From positions 1-64,000 of the forward strand of contig CALMVQ010000113.1 of NCBI GenBank assembly GCA_937873135.1: a stretch of DNA of 64,000 nt, written 5' to 3'. Of the stretch, positions 16,890 to 24,157 are shown one piece after another (positions within the stretch are counted from its first letter, which is position 1; each line of letters opens with the position of its first letter). The notes below the pieces were generated by a model that saw nothing but the letters and a program-made list of their open reading frames with translations, was not told the origin of the DNA and did not search any database. The DNA comes from an uncultured Scytonema sp. GTDB lineage: Bacteria > Cyanobacteriota > Cyanobacteriia > Cyanobacteriales > Nostocaceae. The position numbers were made by a program, and so were the translations under genes.

Positions 16890-17261
16890 ATGAACAATCA
16901 ACTTAAATTTCCTCGATTCACTATTGGATTTGCATTGTTAGCTGCGTTAATGCTTTCAAGCTGCGGTCAAAAGTCGGAAACACCTACTGCTAGCAACGAC
17001 AGTAGTCCAGCCGCAACTCCAGCTTCTTCAGGCGCACCTGCTGCTGATACCTCAGGTTCTGGAGGAACAGCAGACACTCAAGGGGTAAAGCCTAATGGTA
17101 CGACTTGTCCAAGCGGCTCCCCTGTTAAGGGTGAGACAACGAAGAAACGAGGTAAAATCTATATAGTTGCCAAGTCGCCTGATTATGCCAAGGCTCCCGT
17201 AGAGCTTTGCTTTAAAGATACAGCTTCGGCAGAAAAAGCAGGCTACAAAGCTCCCAAGTAA
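16890..17261 (+). CDS. Small secreted lipoprotein of unknown function
   Basis: The 123-residue protein has a clear lipoprotein signal: a basic start, hydrophobic GFALLAALML and a lipobox LSSC, with Cys at about residue 26. A serine-, alanine- and threonine-rich linker (about 28-72) follows, then a compact domain with CPSGSPVKGETTKKRGKIYI and AKAPVELCFKDTASAEKAGY. This C-terminal domain appears in other small cyanobacterial lipoproteins but has no assigned function. It follows the BON gene by 24 bases and is followed by two hairpins. Confidence 0.75.
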   Translation: MNNQLKFPRFTIGFALLAALMLSSCGQKSETPTASNDSSPAATPASSGAPAADTSGSGGTADTQGVKPNGTTCPSGSPVKGETTKKRGKIYIVAKSPDYAKAPVELCFKDTASAEKAGYKAPK

Positions 17262-17308
17262 AGGATTAAATTTCTACCAAGAAAGTCTGGGAGATGAAAG
17301 TCTTTGAA

Positions 17309-17334
17309 GATGTGGTTCTATGACGAACCACATC
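17309..17334. repeat. Inverted repeat GATGTGGTTC / GAACCACATC
   Basis: The 10-base arms (17309-17318 and 17325-17334) pair perfectly over a six-base loop, 48 bases after the lipoprotein stop. There is no T-run, but it could still help end the transcript together with the next hairpin. Confidence 0.6.
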
Positions 17335-17365
17335 TGTGCTTTAGCCGTCATAGTAAAATCTGACT

Positions 17366-17394
17366 CAACAGGTTAAAACCTGTTGTCTTTCTTT
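17366..17394 (+). terminator. Hairpin with T-rich tail, or IS200/IS605-type end
   Basis: CAACAGGTT (17366-17374) pairs with AACCTGTTG (17377-17385) and is followed by TCTTTCTTTC. It fits an intrinsic terminator for the BON/lipoprotein unit. It also borders a TnpA remnant, and IS200/IS605 elements carry subterminal hairpins, so it may be that element's end. Confidence 0.6.
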
Positions 17395-17396
17395 CT

Positions 17397-17504
17397 TCAC
17401 TTACTTTTTTGATTATCGATATATCGTTTAATTACATCTGTACTTACTTGTCCTGTTGACGCTACAAAACGACTAGTACAGTACGGCGTAAATAGAGTTA
17501 CCAT
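17397..17504 (-). pseudogene. C-terminal scrap of an IS200/IS605-type TnpA
   Basis: The 35-codon frame reads SRFVASTGQVSTDVIKRYID near its end. This resembles the tail of IS200/IS605 TnpA, where a final helix (KxYIExQ) carries the end of the Y1 transposase fold. The catalytic tyrosine helix and HUH motif are gone. The start ATG overlaps the stop of the neighbouring IS630 remnant (TAATG), so the fragment was probably cut off when the IS630 arrived. Confidence 0.45.
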
Positions 17505-18545
17505 TAAACAGCCAAAACTTTACCCTTATAAGTCCACTTAAATGGCTTTGCCATAGTGCGGTTAAAGTAGTCGATAAAATCTTCGATGCGGGTTTTGAGA
17601 TGATCTTTACTGTAAAAGCTGGCACGCTTGAGCAACTTACGCATCAGGATACTAAACCAAATCTCAATTTGATTCAGCCCTTCGGGTGACGCTCGTTCCG
17701 ACGCTCCTTCGTCGCTAACGCTAACGCTGCGAAGATCGCCAGTTGCTTCAAGTCGGGGAACCCGCCCAACGCACTGGCTCACCAAGAAGAATGTTTGGGG
17801 GTATAATGAAACACAATTTTATGTGTTGTGTCACTCAAAAACGCTGCCCGTGTTTGCATAGATTTGAGAATACCACTTTCGCCCTTAATACCAAGGTCGA
17901 TGTTTAACCCCTCTTTTTCCGCCACCAGACGAACTAATGATTCGGATTGATGGGTGTTGAGACAATCCATAATTAAGTTCCATTTTTTAGCATCAGAGTC
18001 GCTTTCAATAATTTTACGAATGTTTTGAGCAAAGTCCTGTTCAGTTCTGGTGTCTCCGCAAGTAGGATGGATAATTTGACCGGTGACGACATTGAAATTG
18101 GCGATTAATGCTTGTGTTCCATGGCGAATATACTCAAATTCTTGTCGCTGAACTTTACCTGGGCGCAATGGTAAATCTTTTTCTTTCCGCTCAATTGCTT
18201 GAATACCAGTCATTTCATCAACACACACCGTTCGTTCTCCAACGACATCACGTTCCATCGCCGTTAAATATAGGTTGCTGATGTTTTGGACTTTGGCATC
18301 AAATTTTTCATCGAGTTCAGTGTGTCAACCAGTAACTACTTAAGAGTGTGGCTTGATTTGGGCTTCTTCTAACAGTCGTCCGACGTGGCGTGGGGATATG
18401 CTTTCGACAATACACTGTTTAACCATTTCTTCGGCAAGTTCGCGGGCAGTCCAATGGCTGATAGGTCGTCCTATGTGTATAGGTGTGCAGCCAAAGAAAT
18501 TACCGATTTGGCGATCGCGAGTCAGGTTGGAAAGCAGGTTTCAGT
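17504..18545 (-). pseudogene. IS630-family transposase, broken
   Basis: Pieces in several frames rebuild an IS630-type DDE transposase: ISHWTARELAEEMV and SPRHVGRLLEEAQIKP (the helix-turn-helix part, about 18330-18450), two in-frame stops around 18310-18345, then MERDVVGERTVCVDEMTGIQ (first Asp), LIMDCLNTHQSESL (second Asp), FHYTPKHSSW and LNQIEIWFSILMRK with the catalytic Glu. A 104-base foreign piece (17678-17781) splits HSSW from LNQIE. The N-terminus is also missing. The copy cannot be active. It lies at the edge of the polysaccharide locus, next to the sugar transferase stop. Confidence 0.85.
17678..17781. repeat. 104-base repeat inserted in the transposase
   Basis: On the minus strand this begins TGAGCCAGTGCGTTGGGCGG and ends CACCCGAAGGG. 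It contains GCGTTAGCGTTAGCGACGAA, a G/C-rich mosaic typical of cyanobacterial short palindromic repeats. The transposase reads cleanly up to it (TGG of HSSW) and directly after it (CTG of LNQIE). Its length is not a multiple of three, so it also shifts the frame. Confidence 0.75.
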
Positions 18546-18561
18546 TTTTACACTTACCCGA

Positions 18562-19254
18562 TTAGCAAGCACCGTTTCTATTGAACACAGCCTTTAGAGT
18601 TCTCAATATCAAACTAATATCGTATGAAATAGACCACTTGCGTTGGTAATCTAGATCCATGCGAACAATATCTTCAAACTCTTTGATGCCGGAGCGACCA
18701 TTAGCCTGCCATTCGCCAGTAATACCGGGTTTGACATTTAACCGTTCCCAGTGGTGGCTTGAGTAGTGCATGACTTCATCGGGAGTGGGAGGGCGGGTGC
18801 CGACTAGACTCATTTCCCCTAGCAGCACGTTCCAGAACTGGGGGAGTTCGTCTAAGCTGGTACGACGGAGTAATCTGCCTACACGGGTAATGCGAGGGTC
18901 ATTCTCATTTTTGAAGATCTGATGACCTTTGGCTTCGTTATTGACCAGATGCTTGAGTTTATCGGCTCCAACAATCATTGAGCGGAATTTCCAGATCCGG
19001 AAGGAGCGACCGTTGAGACCACAGCGAATTTGACTGTAGAAGATGGGACCAGGGTTATCCAGCTTCATAGCTAGAGCAACAGGAATCGCTACGACTGCTG
19101 TAATCCCTATTCCTACAACAGCACCCAGGATGTCAATCATGCGCTTCACTTTGCTTTGTACAGAAAGATGTTGTGGAAGTTTAGCAAAATTAGCGGTGTG
19201 TTCACTATCCAAAACTTCTATATGAATAGTATGGGAAGTAGAAATGTTAGACAT
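18562..19254 (-). CDS. Polyprenyl-phosphate sugar-1-phosphate transferase (exopolysaccharide priming)
   Basis: The 230-residue protein is a bacterial sugar transferase of the WcaJ/RfbP C-terminal type. A hydrophobic hairpin (about 38-70) ends in NPGPIFYSQ and leads to the catalytic core: [43 protein letters not shown] and KPGITGEWQ. It adds the first sugar phosphate to undecaprenyl phosphate at the inner membrane and so starts repeat-unit synthesis. The multi-helix N-terminal half of large WcaJ proteins is absent, as in short cyanobacterial forms. It is the most downstream minus-strand gene of the locus, 90 bases after the WecG-like gene. Confidence 0.9.
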   Translation of the reverse strand: MSNISTSHTIHIEVLDSEHTANFAKLPQHLSVQSKVKRMIDILGAVVGIGITAVVAIPVALAMKLDNPGPIFYSQIRCGLNGRSFRIWKFRSMIVGADKLKHLVNNEAKGHQIFKNENDPRITRVGRLLRRTSLDELPQFWNVLLGEMSLVGTRPPTPDEVMHYSSHHWERLNVKPGITGEWQANGRSGIKEFEDIVRMDLDYQRKWSISYDISLILRTLKAVFNRNGAC

Positions 19255-19344
19255 GGTACTCAGAGTTTACGAATTCAGTTGGCTAAAAGTCAATGGCTGT
19301 AATGCGATCGCCCAGTTGGTTGAGAGCCGCAAAGAGAGTGTGTT

Positions 19345-20103
19345 CTATGTTGTTTGTTCGCCGTGGTTTGAGGTAATGGCGTTGGCGATTACTAAACCCA
19401 AGAAAACGAAGTTGCCTATGATATAGCGCTGCCACAGCCGAGTCGGTTCCATAGCTAGTCGCCACAGCCACTCCATACCAAAAGCACGAATTGAATACGG
19501 GGCACGGGGTACACGTTGAGCTACGAAATCGAACAGACCCCCCACTCCCATACAAGTGATATCGCGTAGTTGGCTTGCATATTGGTCGATCCAAATTTCC
19601 TGTTGCGGTACGCCCATTGCTACTAACAGCAGGTGCGGGCGGGCAGCCCGAATGGTTTCTAATATCTGCGAGGTTTCTACTTTAGAGAAGTAGCCGTGGT
19701 GAGTTCCAGCAATGACCAAGCTAGGATATGCGTTTTTCAAGTTAGCTGCGGCTTCTTCAGCTACCCCAGGCTTGGCACCCAGAAGGTATACAGATAAACC
19801 TTTCTTTGCCCCTTCCTTGCATAGAACTGGAACTAGGTCTGTACCATTGAGATTGTATACTAACGGTGTACCCAGCAAGGCACTACCCCAGCAAACTCCG
19901 CTCCCATCTGCCAACAATAAATCACTGTGAGCTAACGCTTTCGCTAGAGCAGGATTTTGAGATGCGGTTACCATAGTGTGTGCATTGCCATAATACACGC
20001 GACCACCCTGTCGCTTTAGCAATTGCATCAGTAATCGATCAATTGCCTCCGACCAAGACATCCGATTGAAACGGGTATTGAGAAAACTAACTTCGTCTGC
20101 CAT
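19345..20103 (-). CDS. WecG/TagA/CpsF family glycosyltransferase
   Basis: The 252-residue protein matches the WecG/TagA fold (GT26): NAHTMVTASQNPALAKAL, then DLLLADGSGVCWGSALLG with the catalytic-site residues, NGTDLVPVLCKEG, VYLLGAKPGVAEEAA and MGVPQQEIWI. Enzymes of this family add the second sugar, often N-acetylmannosaminuronic acid or N-acetylmannosamine, to the lipid carrier. A C-terminal hydrophobic stretch (GNFVFLGLVIANAI) suggests membrane association. It lies 90 bases upstream of the priming transferase in the same orientation, so the two probably act in sequence. The copy of the repeated upstream block at 20381 precedes it. Confidence 0.88.
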   Translation of the reverse strand: MADEVSFLNTRFNRMSWSEAIDRLLMQLLKRQGGRVYYGNAHTMVTASQNPALAKALAHSDLLLADGSGVCWGSALLGTPLVYNLNGTDLVPVLCKEGAKKGLSVYLLGAKPGVAEEAAANLKNAYPSLVIAGTHHGYFSKVETSQILETIRAARPHLLLVAMGVPQQEIWIDQYASQLRDITCMGVGGLFDFVAQRVPRAPYSIRAFGMEWLWRLAMEPTRLWQRYIIGNFVFLGLVIANAITSNHGEQTT

Positions 20104-20829
20104 ATAACTTAAAGCTTGCTACTTGATGGTGGGAAAACAGTGGGGTTCAAAGCAGAGGCCGCATTGCTCTATCACCGGAATTTACTGATAGTTATGTGTC
20201 CGAGTGATGTCAAGCCCGTTTAGCAACTTGCTATACAGGTAGAACAAAGCTAATATCTTTATCTGTTGAGGCTCTGAACATACTTGCATCACGTACAATT
20301 GCCTAACCACAACAAGTAATTTCTATTTAATTTGAGACAAATATAAGTCTCTAGCAAAGTATCCTCCGTAAATACCAATGGAAAATACTATCTGATGGCT
20401 ATGGATAGTTTCATACATACAGCATCCTTATAGAAGGATAAAATTGTCCACCTAACTATCCGCTTAGCTGTATTGTGCAGACAGTTTTCGCTTTATGCTA
20501 GACTTACAAAGAAACGTAGCTATGAGTCACGGGCAACTGGCTGAAGGTCAAAATAGCTGTATTAACCTACAAGTAAACTCACTGCATTTTGCTCTGATTC
20601 GGTTAGGACTATGTTTTGCTGTTTGTACTAATTTCTACAAGAATATTGAGTTATCTAAAATATTTTTTTGCTATTAGTGCTTCTCAAGCGCCTTAAGATT
20701 TAGAAAAAAGCGCAATGTATTACCAAAATATGAATAATAATAATTTATTAAGTAATTATGCCAAGAGACATTTTAAAATTTAGAGTGTTGGCTGTACATC
20801 TACTAACATTCAACTAAAGTGCAGTTATC
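20104..20829. other. Divergent intergenic region with upstream block copy A
   Basis: 726 bases without a gene lie between the WecG-like gene (minus) and the small gene at 20830 (plus). It holds one copy of the conserved block (20381-20462) and long AT-rich stretches (20620-20800) that probably contain promoters for both directions. No RNA gene is recognised. Confidence 0.55.
20381..20462 (-). promoter_or_regulatory. Polysaccharide-locus upstream block, copy A
   Basis: It shares ACTATCTGATGGCTATG, GCATCC and GTCCACCTAACTATCCG with copies at 27473-27563 and 36752-36843. Its near edge is about 280 bases before the WecG-like start. Within it ATCCTT pairs with AAGGAT, and the outer GGATAGTT pairs with AACTATCC, so a nested hairpin is possible. 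A leader or operator role is inferred only from position; a decayed repeat is the alternative. Confidence 0.5.
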
Positions 20830-21129
20830 ATGGGAATACCTCGAATTATGGTTATTGGTAGCAAAGTTACTACTGTGCAGCGTGTCAGTCGGTACTGCTT
20901 GAAACAGGGAGCAGAAGTCTTCCCCTATTACGGTATCCCCACAGATGAGGAGATCACTCTATTCGCCCCCCAAGTTTTTGTGTTATGTCTACCCATGCCT
21001 AAAGAACTCCAGTACGATATACTTCAGCCCTACATTTTGTGGTCGGAACATTTTGTCAGCGAAGATTTACTATTGGTGAAAAGCTATAGAGAACTGTATG
21101 CCCGTCTACAGGAATCCCTTGCAGCTTAA
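20830..21129 (+). CDS. Small protein of unknown function next to a two-component pair
   Basis: The 99-residue protein is unrecognised. Its pattern (RIMVIGSKVTTVQRVSRYCL, then PQVFVLCLPMPKE) loosely resembles a receiver domain, in which a hydrophobic strand ends in an acidic pocket and a second strand ends in D-x-x-MP. Here both acidic sites are missing (GSK and CLPMP). It ends four bases inside the stop region of the convergent NarL-type regulator. It could be a degenerate receiver-like accessory of the kinase/regulator pair, but this is inference; nothing else about its function can be read. Confidence 0.55.
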   Translation: MGIPRIMVIGSKVTTVQRVSRYCLKQGAEVFPYYGIPTDEEITLFAPQVFVLCLPMPKELQYDILQPYILWSEHFVSEDLLLVKSYRELYARLQESLAA

Positions 21130-21806
21130 ATCAACCCTGAGCGTACAGCCAATGCTGCGGCTTGGACGCGATCGTCAACACTTAGTTTATTGAGAAGCAT
21201 ACGCACATAAGACTTGACCGTTCCCAGTGAGAGGTAGAGTTGAGTAGCAATTTCCTGATTTGAACATCCTTTGGCAATAAGTTGAAGGATCTCGTGCTCG
21301 CGATTACTGAGAGTTGGTTGTTGAACTACCTCTAATGTAGAAGAATTCTTGCGAGCGACAACGGTAGGCTTCAGCATCCGAGAAACCTTTTGCGCTATTT
21401 GAGGATCTAGATAAGCACCACCTTGCAGGATTAATTGAATCACAGCAACGAGTTGTTCCCATTCGATGGTCTTAAGGCAATAACCATCTGCACCAGCACC
21501 AAGCATTCCCATCACCTGAGTGTCATTGTCAAACGCACTCAAGGCAAGGATTCGAGTAGCAGAGTTGTCACTTTTTATTTGCTGCGTCGCTGTGATTCCA
21601 TCCATATCTGGCATGTCGATATCCATCAAAACGACATCTGGTTGAAGTTGAGCAGCCAATTCAATTGCCTGCAAACCTTCACCGGCCTCGCCAACCACAC
21701 TAAACCCAGGTTCAAGAGTAAATTGACCTTTCATTCCTCGGCGGATCAAAGCGTGGTCATCCACCAGTAGAATCCGTATAATTTTCTGTTCGCCACTGTC
21801 AGTCAT
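21126..21806 (-). CDS. NarL/LuxR-family response regulator
   Basis: The 226-residue protein has a receiver domain with acidic pair D16/D17, phosphoacceptor D62 (VLMDIDMP) and the switch region LALSAFDND. A LuxR-type helix-turn-helix follows (about 157-222: LSNREHEILQLIAKGCSNQE, LGTVKSYVRMLLNKL). Phosphorylation should promote DNA binding. Its ATG overlaps the stop of the upstream kinase gene by one base (TAATG), so the two are coupled and form a cognate pair. It lies inside the polysaccharide locus, which makes control of those genes plausible but unproven. Confidence 0.9.
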   Translation of the reverse strand: MTDSGEQKIIRILLVDDHALIRRGMKGQFTLEPGFSVVGEAGEGLQAIELAAQLQPDVVLMDIDMPDMDGITATQQIKSDNSATRILALSAFDNDTQVMGMLGAGADGYCLKTIEWEQLVAVIQLILQGGAYLDPQIAQKVSRMLKPTVVARKNSSTLEVVQQPTLSNREHEILQLIAKGCSNQEIATQLYLSLGTVKSYVRMLLNKLSVDDRVQAAALAVRSGLI

Positions 21807-23395
21807 TATTTCTCCTCCATTTCCAATTCATGCGTAAACTTAGCTTTATCAATGAAAACTGGGAGGGTAAACCAAAAGGTGCTACCCTCTCCAAAAGTAC
21901 TTTCGACACCAATGGTACCTCCATGAACCTCGATAATTTGACGACATAAGTACAGACCAAGCCCAGCAATCCCACGCCCACTTCGTCCCTGACTAAAGCG
22001 GTGGAATAACCGTTCCTTTTCCTGCAGTGTAATTCCCGGACCGCGATCGCTCACTGATACCTTCACTCGATCAACTCCAAGCAGTGCTACCTCAAGGAAA
22101 ATTTCCTTGTTTAACTCACTCACCCGCACAGCGTTATCAAGCAGGTTTTGCACAACTCGTCGGATCTCTATTTCATCACCGTAGACAATCGGCAGTAATT
22201 GAGAAATATTATAGCTAAGAATAACTTGACGCTTTGAGGATGCCTCGCTCTGGGCAATTGCTTTGACAAAAATTCTATCCCAGTTAAGAGGTTCGTAACT
22301 GAGGTGACTACTATCAGCTTCATAGCGAGAGACGTCCAATAGAGCTTCCACAAGCTTGAGGAGATCCTCGTTAGCTTGGCGGTACTCTTGAAACACCTCC
22401 CTCCAGGTATGATCCACCATACCAAAAGCTCCTTTAAGCATGGAGTCCAGCGTAGTGCGGGTGGCAAGCAGAGGGGTACGCAAGTCGTGGGAGAGGGCAG
22501 AGATCAAGTCCTTAAGGTTTTGGTTCCACACCTCAATGCGTTGCTGACGTTGGTCAGCCTGATCTGCCATTGCATCGAGAACTTCAGCCAGTTGACCGAT
22601 TTCGTTGGGAGACGAATAGCCAAGCTGGACATTCATTTGACCTGCTTGCCAAAGTTTGCTTACTTCCGTTAACTTGTGTAGAGGAACTTGGACTTTTAGA
22701 TGCAAAAGCCGGATGTTCCAGCCTACTCCTAAAAGAATCGCCACTGTGCTGAGGATATTCACGGCAGTGTTGATACGGTAGAGTTGCTCCAAGCGTTGCT
22801 TGCGTTCGCCCAAAAGTATCTCCTCTCGCTCAAGTAAGCTCTGAATCTGAGAACGTAAGGAATTGAATGCGGTATTTTCTGCTAATGGTTCATCAAAGCA
22901 ACTTTGAGGAGTGGAACTTCTCTGTATCTCTGTGTCTTCTTGTCTCCGCGTTAGTCTACACCCGTCATTTTCGGGTTGAGCGGCATACCTGTTGGCATCA
23001 AAGAGCTTCATTCGATCCAACTCACTCTGCCAACGATTGTGGAGATATTTGATTTGTTCGAGTTGCTTCAGTTGGGTATGGTTATCCTTTACAAGGTTGT
23101 ATAGGTGGTTGAAGCTGTTGCTGAAGGCGCTATGCTTTTGAGTGTAATGCTCTAAGGTGGCTCTTTCCTCATCTACCGCAGCATTGAGCAGACGTTCTGC
23201 TTCTTTCTCTACTAGTAAAGTAGGGGTAACCCAGTCTGCTGTTTGCCTCGTTCTCTGTTCTATGCTGAGGTTCAAGCATTGTTGCCCTACTATTAATAAC
23301 ACCAACATTAAAAAGCAACTATACAAGGGAGTAAACAAACTAGCTTTCCCAGTCGAGCGACCTAGAAAACGCCGCAAATCATTAATAGCTAACAC
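21806..23395 (-). CDS. Membrane sensor histidine kinase
   Basis: The 529-residue kinase has a membrane segment at about 20-40, an extracellular helical sensor region (about 45-205, resembling CHASE3-type helical sensors), a second segment (208-230), a HAMP domain (about 230-284) and a HisKA region with His303 in ALSHDLRTPL. An ATPase domain follows, with NLLDNAV (N box), DRGPGI (G1) and GLGLYL (G2). It should phosphorylate the NarL-type regulator encoded just downstream, with which it overlaps by one base. A fragment closely matching its C-terminus lies at 26290-26387, pointing to a past duplication. The stimulus is unknown. Confidence 0.9.
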   Translation of the reverse strand: MLAINDLRRFLGRSTGKASLFTPLYSCFLMLVLLIVGQQCLNLSIEQRTRQTADWVTPTLLVEKEAERLLNAAVDEERATLEHYTQKHSAFSNSFNHLYNLVKDNHTQLKQLEQIKYLHNRWQSELDRMKLFDANRYAAQPENDGCRLTRRQEDTEIQRSSTPQSCFDEPLAENTAFNSLRSQIQSLLEREEILLGERKQRLEQLYRINTAVNILSTVAILLGVGWNIRLLHLKVQVPLHKLTEVSKLWQAGQMNVQLGYSSPNEIGQLAEVLDAMADQADQRQQRIEVWNQNLKDLISALSHDLRTPLLATRTTLDSMLKGAFGMVDHTWREVFQEYRQANEDLLKLVEALLDVSRYEADSSHLSYEPLNWDRIFVKAIAQSEASSKRQVILSYNISQLLPIVYGDEIEIRRVVQNLLDNAVRVSELNKEIFLEVALLGVDRVKVSVSDRGPGITLQEKERLFHRFSQGRSGRGIAGLGLYLCRQIIEVHGGTIGVESTFGEGSTFWFTLPVFIDKAKFTHELEMEEK

Positions 23396-24157
23396 TAATT
23401 ATATAAATCCTAATACTTATACATGTGATCCCTGATAATCAACTGGCATATGGGTTGAGTCAAATTTGCTGCAATCCCATAACTCCACCAGAACTCTTCT
23501 TTTTGTATTTTTTTAATACACATATTTACTGAGTTTGGTACAGAATAGATGCACTCGCTCTTGTATCTCAGCAACTATAGGAGTGATAAATTGACTACCT
23601 CGTTCAACTAATGCAAACAAAACGAGTGTTGAGAAAAATTACTATAGCAGTCCCATTTAATTCGCGAACAGAGCCGACAAGGAAGACGACAGAAACAATA
23701 CAGATTAACGAAATATCTTCACAATTCATTTAAGAATATTCTACAGCCATTTAACCAATAATAAATATAGTTACTAAGTGTTTTACTGAGATTACTGTAC
23801 ATTATTTAATTTTTAATTACAACTATCTTAACGCTCTTGTTCTAAATATGCTTAATGTAATATTGAAAACCACGCATTTATTATGATGCTAATTGCTTTA
23901 CTTGCTAAATTAGCGACACTTCTTGAGGGCAAGGTCTAAAAAAGTTAGCGAGCTTTGCTGTAGCTTTTTAATTTGATCTTCGTGTTATGACAACACGAAC
24001 CTAACATCTTTTTGTCAATCGGAATTACTGTTAAAATTAGGTATAATATATACAGACGAAAAGATAACTTTACTATGACTAAAATTTGCTCATGGTAATT
24101 ATATTTTTGTTGTACGAGAGTGATGAATAAGCAACAAGCTACACACTGCACATAATT
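23396..24157. other. Intergenic region upstream of the kinase gene
   Basis: 762 AT-rich bases lie between the GH74 gene's end and the kinase start. They hold a perfect hairpin, TTCGTGTT (23979-23986) with AACACGAA (23992-23999). It is read after the GH74 gene but has no T-run. No gene or known RNA is seen; the kinase promoter should lie near 23400-23600. Confidence 0.5.

Noticed and set aside
23945-24151. 68-codon minus-strand frame
   Set aside because: It is AT-driven, crosses the hairpin at 23979, and shows no domain.
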